Shown here piece after piece: positions 28,313 to 38,244 of a DNA stretch of 64,000 bases (its first letter is position 1; every line of letters starts with the position of its first letter). A model generated the notes under the pieces. That model was not told where the DNA came from and made no database searches. It worked only from the letters and a program-made list of their open reading frames with translations. The position numbers and the translations under genes are program-made. Origin of the DNA: JAFLCL01 sp039809495 (GTDB lineage: Bacteria; Myxococcota_A; Polyangia; Polyangiales; Sandaracinaceae); contig JBDHVC010000015.1 in assembly GCA_039809495.1 (NCBI GenBank), positions 1 through 64,000 on the forward strand, read 5' to 3'.

Positions 28313-28318
28313 ATCATA
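28313..28318 (-). promoter_or_regulatory. -10 box for the Cys-rich lipoprotein gene
   Basis: TATGAT on the minus strand (5/6 to consensus) ends six bases before GTG 28306, placing +1 on the start codon. It overlaps the 3' end of the metallophosphoesterase gene. Confidence 0.5.
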
Positions 28319-29225
28319 CGACGCTCGCGTCGAGGAGCGAGATCCGACGTGCTTCGTCGAGCCAGTAGCCGCCGTCGCGATACGCGCCGGGGATCGCCGA
28401 CGCGTGATCGGCGCCGATCTCGAGCAGCCAGAGCCCCTCGCGCCCCGCCATCGTCGTGCTCCCGGCGCAGAGGAGCCAGGGGCGGACGCCGGGCTCGCGG
28501 ACGGCGTAGCGCCGATGGACGTGTCCGTGGACCAGGCACCCCTTGGGCAGCGCGGCGAGGATCCCGAGGAGCGCGTCCGCGTTCTCGAGCCCGTGGGTGC
28601 GCGAGTCCGGGCGACCGTCCCAGAGCCGTGGCGCGTAGTGCGTCATCACGATGACGAAGCGCTCGCGGAGCTCGGGGAGGGCGAGGAGGCGCTCGAGGGC
28701 TTCGAGCTGGGACGCCTCGACGCGACCGCTCGAGCGCCAGGGCGCGGGGTTGGGCCGCGCGCTCGGGACCCCGACGACCGCGAGCCCATCGTCGAAGAGC
28801 CGGACGAACGGAAAGACGCCGTCGATCGCGAGCTCGGGGCGATCGCTCCGCATCCACTTCGCGAAGTGCTTCTCGAAGCGCCGCTCGCGCACGGAGTCCG
28901 GGAGGTAGAGATCGTGGTTGCCAGGGACGGTGAGCAGGCCGAGCGGGCGCTCGGTGAGCCGCGCGATCGCGCGCGCGGCGAGCTCGAATTCGGGCGCGGT
29001 CCCGAGGATGGTGAAGTCGCCCGTCGCGAGCGCGAGATCGACGCGCTCGCGCTCGGCGAAGTCGGCGAGGGCGTCGAGCTTCGAGGCGGCGTCTCGGAAG
29101 TAGGGGCGGCGCCGGAGCGCGTGGTTCAGCCCTCCCACCGCGCGCTTGCCGAGCCAGCTCGCGAGCGGGAGCGAGGAGAGCGGCGTATCCACGTGGACGT
29201 CGCTGAGGTGCAGGACGCGGATCAC
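28314..29225 (-). CDS. calcineurin-like metallophosphoesterase
   Basis: A 303-residue phosphoesterase with the full set of metal-ligand motifs in order: HLSDVHVD (residues 6-13), ATGDF, VPGNHDLY, a His in VIVMTHYAP, and LVHGHVHRRY. The dinuclear metal centre is therefore complete. Relatives cleave phosphodiesters such as cyclic nucleotides, UDP-diacylglucosamine or nucleic acids; the true substrate cannot be told. There is no signal peptide, so it is cytoplasmic. It starts with GTG 29225, and TAGGGC stands seven bases upstream as a possible poor -10. Confidence 0.87.
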   Translation of the reverse strand: MIRVLHLSDVHVDTPLSSLPLASWLGKRAVGGLNHALRRRPYFRDAASKLDALADFAERERVDLALATGDFTILGTAPEFELAARAIARLTERPLGLLTVPGNHDLYLPDSVRERRFEKHFAKWMRSDRPELAIDGVFPFVRLFDDGLAVVGVPSARPNPAPWRSSGRVEASQLEALERLLALPELRERFVIVMTHYAPRLWDGRPDSRTHGLENADALLGILAALPKGCLVHGHVHRRYAVREPGVRPWLLCAGSTTMAGREGLWLLEIGADHASAIPGAYRDGGYWLDEARRISLLDASVV

Positions 29226-29308
29226 GCGGGGCGCCCTAGCACACCGACCGCGCGCGGTCTGCTCGCGCGTCGGGTGGACGCGCGGGCGCGGTGAGCCACG
29301 CTCGAGCG

Positions 29309-29671
29309 ATGGGCATCCTCGTCTCGTTCGTGATCGTCATCTTCGCGTTCTTCGTCGCCGAGAAGCTCCTCGACGGCCTGACGATCAAGGGAGGGCTCGG
29401 GAGCCGGATCGTCGTCGCGCTCCTCTTCGCGATCGTGAACGCGCTGCTCGGCTCGGCGCTCTACTTCGCGATCGGCATCGGGACGCTCGGGCTCGGCTTC
29501 ATCCTCTCGTTCCTCGGGCACCTCGTCGCGACCGCCGTCGTGCTGAAGGTCGTCGACGCGCTCACCGATCGCTTGAAGGTGAGAGACTTCAAGACGGCGT
29601 TCCTCGCGGCGCTCGTGATGGCGCTCGCGACGAGCGTCGCCGAGGCGGTCGTCCTGGCCGTCACGCGCTGA
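29309..29671 (+). CDS. small integral membrane protein, phage_holin_4_2-like
   Basis: A 120-residue protein made almost entirely of three or four hydrophobic helices, with the glycine-rich core YFAIGIGTLGLGFILSFLGH. It resembles the YvlD/holin-4 superfamily of small bacterial membrane proteins. Those are chromosomal housekeeping proteins despite the name, and no other phage gene is near. ATG 29309 is chosen; a GTG at 29291 would add six residues. Neither has a good ribosome binding site. It is divergent from the phosphoesterase and convergent with the CAP genes. Confidence 0.7.
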   Translation: MGILVSFVIVIFAFFVAEKLLDGLTIKGGLGSRIVVALLFAIVNALLGSALYFAIGIGTLGLGFILSFLGHLVATAVVLKVVDALTDRLKVRDFKTAFLAALVMALATSVAEAVVLAVTR

Positions 29672-29677
29672 TCGGAG

Positions 29678-29697
29678 CGGCGAGGCGCGCCCCGCCG
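29678..29697. terminator. palindrome between convergent genes
   Basis: CGGCG (29678-29682) pairs with CGCCG (29693-29697), and inside it GGCG pairs with CGCC, with one A-C mismatch. It fills the 26-base gap between two converging stop codons, so it could end transcription from both sides. There is no T tract. Confidence 0.45.
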
Positions 29698-30282
29698 TCA
29701 GCGGAAGTTCTGGACGGCGTAGACGCCCCGCGGGCCGTCGGAGAAGCCGCACGCGACGCTCCCGTAGCGCGTGCTCGACATGTTGATGTAGTGGCCGTGC
29801 GCCGGCGGGCCGTAGAAGTCGCCCGGGCCCTCGTCCCACATCTGCTGGAGGCAGCCCGTCACGGTCTGCGGGACCGAGCCCCAGCCCGGGCACTCGTTCT
29901 GGGCGTTGCCGCCGTTGCAGATCCGCGCGCGGAACCCCGCGTGCGCCTCCTCCGTGTGCTCGCTGTCGTACTGCGCCATCTGGTTCGCGCAGGCCTCGCC
30001 GTCTCGCCAGCGCACGAGCGGGGGGAGGTGCTGACACTCGCAGCGGAACTGGTTGATGCGCCGCACGCAGTCCTCGGCCGGATCGCCGGTCGAGGGGAGG
30101 GGCGTCGGCCGGCAGCCCGCGATCGGCTCGTCGAGCGGCGGACCCATCGTGCAGTCGCTCACCGGATCGAAGCTCGCGTCCGGGCTGCTCGCGCCGGGAT
30201 CGGGGTCGCACGCGGCGAGGGTGAGGAGGAAGACCACGCTCACGCCTCGGAGCGCGAGGTCCTCGAAGGTGCGGCGCGTCAT
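29698..30282 (-). CDS. CAP-domain (SCP/PR1-like) lipoprotein, copy 1
   Basis: A 194-residue lipoprotein with lipobox LLTLAAC (Cys 25), a short Asp/Pro linker and a CAP domain. The C-terminal CAP signature is HGHYINMSSTRYGSVACGF, and the N-terminal part shows INQFRCECQHLPPLVRW. Many cysteines probably form disulfides. CAP proteins occur in all kingdoms as secreted binding or hydrolytic proteins; the role in bacteria is mostly unknown. It is a near duplicate of the next gene: over about 150 residues only scattered positions differ. GAGGAGAG stands before the ATG. The 37-base gap to copy 2 suggests one operon. Confidence 0.85.
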   Translation of the reverse strand: MTRRTFEDLALRGVSVVFLLTLAACDPDPGASSPDASFDPVSDCTMGPPLDEPIAGCRPTPLPSTGDPAEDCVRRINQFRCECQHLPPLVRWRDGEACANQMAQYDSEHTEEAHAGFRARICNGGNAQNECPGWGSVPQTVTGCLQQMWDEGPGDFYGPPAHGHYINMSSTRYGSVACGFSDGPRGVYAVQNFR

Positions 30283-30319
30283 GGGCTCTCCTCGCGCGTC
30301 GAGCGCGTCGTCATCGAGG

Positions 30320-31024
30320 TCATTGGAAGTTCTGGACGGCGTAGACGCCGCTCGGCCCCTCGTAGAAGCCGCACGCGACCATCGTGTAGCGCGTGCTCGA
30401 CATGTTGATGTAGTGGCCGTGCGCGGGCGGGCCGTAGAAGTCGCCTGGGCCCTCGTCCCACATCTGCTGGAGGCAGCCCGTCACCGTCTGCGGGACCGAG
30501 CCCCAGCCGGGGCACTCGTTCTGCGCCGAGCCGCCCGAGCAGATCCCGGCGCGGAAGCCCGCGTGGGCGGTGCCGCCGTGCTCGCTGTCGTACTGGGCCA
30601 TCTGGTTCGCGCAGGCCTCGCCGTCTCGCCAGCGCGTGAGCGGCGGGAGGTGCTGGCACTCGCAGCGGAACTGGTTGATGCGTCGCACGCAGTCCTCGGC
30701 CGGATCGCCCGTGGACGGCATCGGCGTCGGCGTGCAGCCCGCGATCGGCTCGTCGAGCGGCGGCCCCATCGTGCAGTCGCCGAGCGGCGGGATGAAGGCG
30801 TCCGGAGCGCGCGCCGCGTCGGGAGCGGGGATCGACGCGTCCGGCGCTGCGGCGTCTGAGCCCTCGGGCGCCGCGGCGTCGGAGCCGGGCGTGAGCGCCG
30901 CGTCGGGCGCCAGGCTGGCGTCGGCAGGGAGAGGATCGGGTCGATCCGAGCGAAGCTCGCCCGTACACGCCGCGAGCGGCGTGAGCGCGAGGAGCAGTCC
31001 GACGGCTTGGGGCCACGCACGCAT
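30320..31024 (-). CDS. CAP-domain (SCP/PR1-like) lipoprotein, copy 2
   Basis: A 234-residue paralogue of copy 1. I take ATG 31024, which gives a clean signal peptide ending LTPLAAC (Cys 20); the frame remains open to 31114. Between the lipid anchor and the CAP domain is a 65-residue linker of repeated PDA, SDAAAP and DAS units, absent from copy 1. It probably lets the domain reach further from the membrane. The CAP domain (CTMGPPLDEPIAGC through AVQNFQ) is nearly identical to copy 1. TACGCT on the minus strand sits six bases before the ATG, so this gene is the promoter-proximal one and its mRNA may be leaderless. Confidence 0.85.
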   Translation of the reverse strand: MRAWPQAVGLLLALTPLAACTGELRSDRPDPLPADASLAPDAALTPGSDAAAPEGSDAAAPDASIPAPDAARAPDAFIPPLGDCTMGPPLDEPIAGCTPTPMPSTGDPAEDCVRRINQFRCECQHLPPLTRWRDGEACANQMAQYDSEHGGTAHAGFRAGICSGGSAQNECPGWGSVPQTVTGCLQQMWDEGPGDFYGPPAHGHYINMSSTRYTMVACGFYEGPSGVYAVQNFQ

Positions 31025-31030
31025 GGCCTG

Positions 31031-31036
31031 AGCGTA
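31031..31036 (-). promoter_or_regulatory. -10 box for the CAP lipoprotein pair
   Basis: TACGCT on the minus strand ends six bases before ATG 31024, so +1 would fall on the start codon. Confidence 0.45.
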
Positions 31037-31145
31037 CACGAGGCTCGCGGGTCGAACACAAGCTCCCCGAGGCGAGGGGCCTTCGAGGCCGTCTCGTCGG
31101 GCATGCACGATCACCGCCGAGGCGCGAGGCCGCGCGTCTCGGCGT

Positions 31146-31166
31146 GTCGAGCGGGGCGCGCCGTCA
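31146..31166 (-). repeat. post-stop motif, copy D (after ahcY)
   Basis: From the ahcY stop codon the minus strand reads TGACGGCGCGCCCCGCTCGA, which differs from the start of copy A after rpoC at only one position. The rest of copy A is not conserved here. Confidence 0.55.
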
Positions 31167-32501
31167 GTAGCGGTAGGCCTCGGCCTTGAACGGGCCCTTC
31201 GGGCTCACGCCGAGGTACTCGGCCTGCTTCGAGGTGAGCGTCGTGAGCTTCGCGCCGAGCTTGCCGAGGTGCAGGCGCGCCACCTTCTCGTCGAGCTCCT
31301 TCGGGAGCACGTAGACCTTGCCGCGCTCGTACTTCTTCGTGCCCTCCTTCGCGTCGGCGTAGAGCGCGATCTGCGCGAGCGTCTGGTTCGAGAAGCTCGA
31401 GCTCATGACGAAGCTCGGGTGGCCCGTCGCGCAGCCGAGGTTCACGAGGCGTCCGCGCGCGAGCACGATGATGCGCTTGCCGTCGGGGAAGATGAAGTGA
31501 TCGACCTGCGGCTTGATGTTCTCTTCCTTCACGCCGTTCTTCGGATCGGTGAGCGCCGCGACCTGGATCTCCGAGTCGAAGTGGCCGATGTTGCAGACGA
31601 TCGCGTTGTTCTTCATCCGCTTCATGTGATCGAAGGTGATGACGTCGCAGCAGCCGGTCGCGGTGACGAAGAGGTCGGCCTTGTCGGCGATCTCGTCCAT
31701 CGTCACGACCTCGTAGCCCTCCATCGCGGCCTGGAGCGCGCAGATCGGATCGATCTCCGTCACCATCACGCGCGCGCCTTGGCCCTTGAGCGACTGGACG
31801 GAGCCCTTGCCGACGTCCCCGTACCCGCAGACGACGACCATCTTGCCCGAGAGCATGACGTCGGTCGCGCGCATGACGGCGTCGACGAGGGAGTGGCGGC
31901 ACCCGTAGAGGTTGTCGAACTTCGACTTCGTGACCGAGTCGTTCACGTTGATCGCGGCGAGCTTCAGCGTGCCCTTCTTCTGCATCTCGTAGAGGCGGTG
32001 CACGCCGGTCGTCGTCTCCTCGGAGAGGCCGAGGATCTGGGGGAGGAGGTCCTGGCGCTTCTCGTGGACGAGGATCGTGAGGTCGCCGCCGTCGTCGAGG
32101 ATCATGTTCGGGCCCTTGCCCGTCTCGAAGCAGTCGAGCTGCTGCTCGATGCACCACCAGTACTCCTCCTCCGTCTCGCCCTTCCACGCGAAGACGGGGA
32201 CGCCGGTCGCGGCGATCGCCGCCGCGGCGTGATCCTGCGTCGAGAAGATGTTGCAGCTCGTCCAGGTCACCTCGGCGCCGAGCTCCCGCAGCGTCTCGAT
32301 GAGCACGGCCGTCTGGATCGTCATGTGGAGGCAGCCCGCGATGCGCGCGCCCGCGAGCGGCTTCTTCGCCGCGTACTCGGCGCGGATCGCCATGAGGCCG
32401 GGCATCTCCGTCTCGGCGATCGCGATCTCCTTGCGGCCCCAGTCCGCGAGGGAGATGTCGGCGACCTTGTACTTCTTCGTCTGGTTCGGTGCGGTGCTCA
32501 T
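31164..32501 (-). CDS. ahcY: adenosylhomocysteinase
   Basis: A 445-residue S-adenosylhomocysteine hydrolase, which recycles the product of all SAM methylations to homocysteine and adenosine. Conserved segments include HMTIQTAVLIETL, TSCNIFSTQDHAAAAI, NVNDSVTKSKFDN with the catalytic Lys and Asp, the NAD-binding CGYGDVGKGSVQSL, and the C-terminal KAEAYRY. ATG 32501 is preceded by GAGGAAGG. The frame is open to 32630 but that part is not family-like. It is transcribed away from the ABC-F gene. I looked for a SAH riboswitch upstream and could not draw one. Several methyltransferases in the window feed this enzyme. Confidence 0.97.
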   Translation of the reverse strand: MSTAPNQTKKYKVADISLADWGRKEIAIAETEMPGLMAIRAEYAAKKPLAGARIAGCLHMTIQTAVLIETLRELGAEVTWTSCNIFSTQDHAAAAIAATGVPVFAWKGETEEEYWWCIEQQLDCFETGKGPNMILDDGGDLTILVHEKRQDLLPQILGLSEETTTGVHRLYEMQKKGTLKLAAINVNDSVTKSKFDNLYGCRHSLVDAVMRATDVMLSGKMVVVCGYGDVGKGSVQSLKGQGARVMVTEIDPICALQAAMEGYEVVTMDEIADKADLFVTATGCCDVITFDHMKRMKNNAIVCNIGHFDSEIQVAALTDPKNGVKEENIKPQVDHFIFPDGKRIIVLARGRLVNLGCATGHPSFVMSSSFSNQTLAQIALYADAKEGTKKYERGKVYVLPKELDEKVARLHLGKLGAKLTTLTSKQAEYLGVSPKGPFKAEAYRY

Positions 32502-32695
32502 GCGTGCCTTCCTCGTTGCGTCGCTCGTTCGAGCGGGGCGTCGACTCGCGCGAGCCGAGAGCGCTCGGCCACCCGGCGCCCTCGTCGTCGCGGAGCGGCC
32601 ATTCGTAGGCCGCGAAGGGGATCGGGGCAACCGGCGCGGGCCGGAGCTGGCGGCGCGAGGTGGCGCGTGCGGCGCTTTCCGCTACCAATCGTCGC

Positions 32696-34714
<2,019 letters not shown>

Positions 34715-34766
34715 CGGCGCGTCTCCCGAGCGAGCGAGAGGGGCGACAAGCCGCCGCGGCTGCTGG

Positions 34767-34772
34767 TAGCGT
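34767..34772 (+). promoter_or_regulatory. -10 box for the Ser/Thr kinase gene
   Basis: TAGCGT lies eight bases before GTG 34781, again placing +1 at or next to the start codon. Confidence 0.4.
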
Positions 34773-34780
34773 CTCCCCCG

Positions 34781-36631
34781 GTGGCTCCTCCCGGCTTTCC
34801 GACGCGCTTGGACGGCTACGAACTGCTCGCGCGGGTCGCCGCGGGGGGGATGGCCGAGGTGTTCGTCGCGCGCTCGCTCGGTGAGGCGAGGTCGGAGCTC
34901 GTCGCGGTCAAGGTGCTCCTCGAGGAGCTCTGCACCGACGCTCGCTTCGTCACGATGTTCGTCGACGAGGCGAACGTGGCGGCGCACGTGACGCACCCGA
35001 ACGTGGTCGCGATCCACGACGTCGGTCGGACCGCGCGAGGCGTGCCCTTCCTCGTCATGGATCTCGTCGTCGGGGCCTCCGTCGCGCAGCTCCTGCGTGG
35101 CGGGGCCGGGGAGGAGCCCCAGGCGCTGCCCCTCCCGCTCGCGATCGAGATCGCCGCTCAGGCGGCGGAGGGCCTCGCGGCCGCGCACGACGCGCGCGAC
35201 GGACTCGGCGCGCCGCTCGAGATCGTCCATCGCGACGTCTCTCCGCAGAACATCCTCGTCGGCATCGATGGCCGGGCCCGCATCGCGGACTTCGGGATCG
35301 CGCGCGCGGCTGCGCGCCTCACGCAGACGGCGGCGGGCGAGGTCAAGGGCAAGGCGCGCTACTTCTCACCGGAGCAAGCGCGGGGCCGCCCCGTGGATCG
35401 CCGCTCCGACCTCTTCTCCCTCGGGGTCGCCCTCTGGGAGAGCTTGACGCTCCGCCCGCTCTTCGTCGGTGCGTCGATGCCCGACGTGATGCAGGCGGTC
35501 GTCACCGCGGAGATCCCGGACGTGCGCGCGTTCCGGCCGGAGGCGCCGGAGGAGCTCGCGCGCGTGCTCGACTGGGCGCTCCAGCGGGAGCCGGAGCGTC
35601 GCGTGCCGAGCGGCCTCGAGCTCGCGTCGGCGCTCCGGTGGGCCTCGAGCGCCGCGGGCCTCGAGGCGCGGCCGATCGATCTCGCCGCCTACGCGCGAGC
35701 CCGGCGCGCCGCGGAGCTCGAGGAGCTGATCGACACGGTCGAGCGGCGCTCCGGCCTCCGCATCTCCTCTCCGGCGTTCGACCCGAGCGGCGAGTTCGAG
35801 GACGAGGCGACGCGGGTCGACGCGGACCTCGTGCGTCGGATCCGCCGCTCGCGCCCGGAGACCGGCGCGATGGAGCAGGTCGACGCGGCGTTCCCGTTCC
35901 CGTCCGTCGAGACGCTCGCGCGCGCCGCGAGCGCCCGCTCGGTGTCCAAGCGACCGGCGCCGCCCGGACCGCGCGCCTCCATGCCCTCCGACGCGAGCGC
36001 GCCGCCCGCGCCGGTGGCGAGGACGATCTCGGACGGTACGCAAGGGGAGCTGTCGGAGCGGGTCGCGGCGAGCGCGCGCCGCGCGGCACGCACCCTCGGG
36101 GCGTCGGCCCCGCTCGCCTCTGCGGCCTCGGCCCCGGTCGCGCCGCCATCCGCGCCTGCGATCGCGCCGCCATTCGCGGCGCCATCCACGCCGCTCGTCG
36201 TGCCGCCGACGCGCGTGCGCCCCGTGGGCACGAGCGCTCCGTCCTCGAGCGGCGCGCCGAGCGGTGCGCTGCCCGAGGTCCCTTCGCTCGCGCCGAGCCC
36301 GCCCGCGCCGCCATCGCGCCTCGAGCAGGGAGCGCGTGGATCGCGCCTGTCCGCGCTCGTCGCGGCCGCGTCGAGCGTCACGGCGCTCCTCCTCGCGCTC
36401 GTCGCCGCCGCGAGCGTCGCTTCGCTGCGCTGGAGCGCAGGGCTCGCGGCGCTCACCGCCGCGTTCGCGCTCCTCGCGATCCTCACGACGCTGGCGAGGC
36501 GCGCGGGGGAGCGGGGCGTCGGCCTCCGCGCGCTCTGGCCGGCCCTGCTCGCGGGCGCCGCGCTCGCGATCGCCGTCCTCGCCGCGGCCGTCGCCTACCT
36601 GCTCACGCTCGGGATCATCGCGCCTCCTTGA
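34781..36631 (+). CDS. Hanks-type serine/threonine protein kinase with C-terminal membrane domain
   Basis: A 616-residue protein. The kinase domain (about residues 12-285) has a Gly loop VAAGGMAEVF, the ATP-binding Lys 44, catalytic loop HRDVSPQN (150-157), DFG at 170-172 and the APE-region equivalent YFSPEQARG, so it should be active. HRDVSPQN instead of HRDLKPxN is typical of myxobacterial kinases. A 200-residue Ala/Pro-rich linker follows (about 300-510), then three or four hydrophobic segments to the C-terminus, so the kinase is tethered to the inner membrane. No extracytoplasmic sensor domain is obvious. Its last 17 bases overlap the convergent permease gene. Confidence 0.92.
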   Translation: MAPPGFPTRLDGYELLARVAAGGMAEVFVARSLGEARSELVAVKVLLEELCTDARFVTMFVDEANVAAHVTHPNVVAIHDVGRTARGVPFLVMDLVVGASVAQLLRGGAGEEPQALPLPLAIEIAAQAAEGLAAAHDARDGLGAPLEIVHRDVSPQNILVGIDGRARIADFGIARAAARLTQTAAGEVKGKARYFSPEQARGRPVDRRSDLFSLGVALWESLTLRPLFVGASMPDVMQAVVTAEIPDVRAFRPEAPEELARVLDWALQREPERRVPSGLELASALRWASSAAGLEARPIDLAAYARARRAAELEELIDTVERRSGLRISSPAFDPSGEFEDEATRVDADLVRRIRRSRPETGAMEQVDAAFPFPSVETLARAASARSVSKRPAPPGPRASMPSDASAPPAPVARTISDGTQGELSERVAASARRAARTLGASAPLASAASAPVAPPSAPAIAPPFAAPSTPLVVPPTRVRPVGTSAPSSSGAPSGALPEVPSLAPSPPAPPSRLEQGARGSRLSALVAAASSVTALLLALVAAASVASLRWSAGLAALTAAFALLAILTTLARRAGERGVGLRALWPALLAGAALAIAVLAAAVAYLLTLGIIAPP

Positions 36632-38150
36632 GCGCCTGCGCGCGCCCGAGGCGCGAGCGCCGCGCGCCGTAGAGGAAGTAGAAGACGAGCCCGATCGCGA
36701 GCCAGATCCCGAAGCGCTCCCAGGCGACGCGCGGGAGCCCGGCCATCGTGAAGACGCACGCGGCCGCGCCGAGGGGCGCCACGACCCACACGAAGGGCAC
36801 GCGGAACGGGCGCGGGCGCTCGGGATCGGTGATCCGGAGCGCCAGCACGCCGAGGCAGACCAGGAGGAAGGCGAAGAGGGTCCCGATGTTGGTGAGGTCG
36901 TAGGTCGCGTCGTCGTCCGCGACGAGCGCGAAGAGCGCGACCAAGACGCCCGTCGCGATGGTCAGCGTCCACGGCGTTCGGTACTTCGGGTGGAGCGTCG
37001 CGACCCGCTCGGGGAGCAGGCCGTCGCGCGCCATCGCGTAGAGGATCCGGGGCTGCCCATACTGAAAGACGAGCAGGACGGCCGAGAGCGCGACGACCGC
37101 GCCGGCGGCGACGATCCAGCCGGCGACCGGGAGGCCGACGTTCGAGAGCGCGTACGCGAGCGGATCGCCGTGCTGGTTCAGCTCGTGCCACGGCGCGAGG
37201 CCCGTGAGCACGATCCCGACCAGCACGTAGATGAACGTACAGATCGCGAGGCCGCCCAGGATGCCGATCGGGAGATTGCGCTGCGGATCCTTGGTCTCCT
37301 CCGCCGCCGTCGAGATGGCGTCGAAGCCGATGTACGCGAAGAACACGATCGCCGCCCCGTGCCAGACGCCGGTGAAGCCGTTCGGGAAGAAGGGCGTGTA
37401 GTTGCCGCTGTCGATCTGCGTCGCGCCGACGATGACGAAGAGCGCGAGCACGACGAGCTTCACGCCGACCATGACGTTGTTGACGGTGGCGCTCTCCTTG
37501 GCGCCCACGAGCAGGATCGACGTGATGGCGACGACGACGAGGAACGCGGGGAGGTTCACGAGGATCGGGACGGAGCCGAGCGTGGGCGCGCTCTCGAGCA
37601 GGTGCTGCATCTCGAGGCTGCCCGCGTTCGCTTGCTGGACGACGTCCGCGTAGCCGTGCGCGAGCCACGGCGGGAGCCCGAGCCCGAGCGCCTGGAGCAC
37701 GGTGTCGAGGTAATTGCCCCACGCGATCGCGACGGCGACGTTGCCGACCGCGTACTCGAGGATGAGATCCCAGCCGATGATCCACGCGACGAGCTCGCCG
37801 AGCGTGGCGTAGGTGTAGGCGTAGGCGCTCCCGGCCTGCGGGATCATCGACGCGAGCTCGGCGTAGCAGAGCGCGCAGAGCCCGCAGACGACGCCGAGCA
37901 GGACGAAGGAGACGACGAGGCCGGGGCCCGCTCCCGCGCGGACGACGACGTCACCGTTCATCTCGCCCGCGGCGGCCGTGCCGACCGCGCCGAAGATGCC
38001 CGCGCCGATCACCGCGCCGATCGCGAGGAAGATGAGGTCCCACGCCCCGAGCGTGCGCTTCATGCGGGGGAGATCGCTGTTCGCGGCCGCCTCCTCCGCG
38101 AGGCTGACGATGGGCTTGCGGCGAAAGAGGCGCTTCATGGCCGGGAGCAT
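36615..38150 (-). CDS. amino-acid permease (APC superfamily, cationic amino-acid transporter type)
   Basis: A 511-residue inner-membrane protein with about twelve to fourteen helices. The first helix contains GAVIGAGIFGAVG, the APC-superfamily substrate-binding motif, and FFAYIGFDAISTAAEETKDPQ is the signature of the cationic amino-acid transporter subgroup. The N-terminus (KRLFRRKP, then LPRMKRTLGAWDLI) is also typical. ATG 38150 has GAGG at good spacing; an ATG at 38138 is also possible. The 3' end overlaps the kinase gene on the other strand by 17 bases. The actual amino acid is not predictable. Confidence 0.9.
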   Translation of the reverse strand: MLPAMKRLFRRKPIVSLAEEAAANSDLPRMKRTLGAWDLIFLAIGAVIGAGIFGAVGTAAAGEMNGDVVVRAGAGPGLVVSFVLLGVVCGLCALCYAELASMIPQAGSAYAYTYATLGELVAWIIGWDLILEYAVGNVAVAIAWGNYLDTVLQALGLGLPPWLAHGYADVVQQANAGSLEMQHLLESAPTLGSVPILVNLPAFLVVVAITSILLVGAKESATVNNVMVGVKLVVLALFVIVGATQIDSGNYTPFFPNGFTGVWHGAAIVFFAYIGFDAISTAAEETKDPQRNLPIGILGGLAICTFIYVLVGIVLTGLAPWHELNQHGDPLAYALSNVGLPVAGWIVAAGAVVALSAVLLVFQYGQPRILYAMARDGLLPERVATLHPKYRTPWTLTIATGVLVALFALVADDDATYDLTNIGTLFAFLLVCLGVLALRITDPERPRPFRVPFVWVVAPLGAAACVFTMAGLPRVAWERFGIWLAIGLVFYFLYGARRSRLGRAQALKEAR

Positions 38151-38244
38151 CGTCGACCTCGGTCGCGAGAGGAAGCCCGCGCCGCGACGCTCATCGGCTC
38201 GTCCAGCGTGGGCGCGGGCCGCCTTCGGTCGTCACGGCGGCTCT

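Noticed and set aside
29309..29671. Holin-like protein as sign of a prophage
   Set aside because: No other phage gene, integrase or attachment site is nearby; this family is common as an ordinary chromosomal membrane protein.
32522..32533. Short palindrome GCTCGTTCGAGC in the ahcY leader
   Set aside because: Twelve-base GC-rich palindromes of this kind are frequent by chance in this sequence, and there is no positional or conservation support.
32502..32660. Possible SAH riboswitch upstream of ahcY
   Set aside because: I could not find the conserved core or draw the pseudoknot; a normal GAGGAAGG binding site precedes the ATG.
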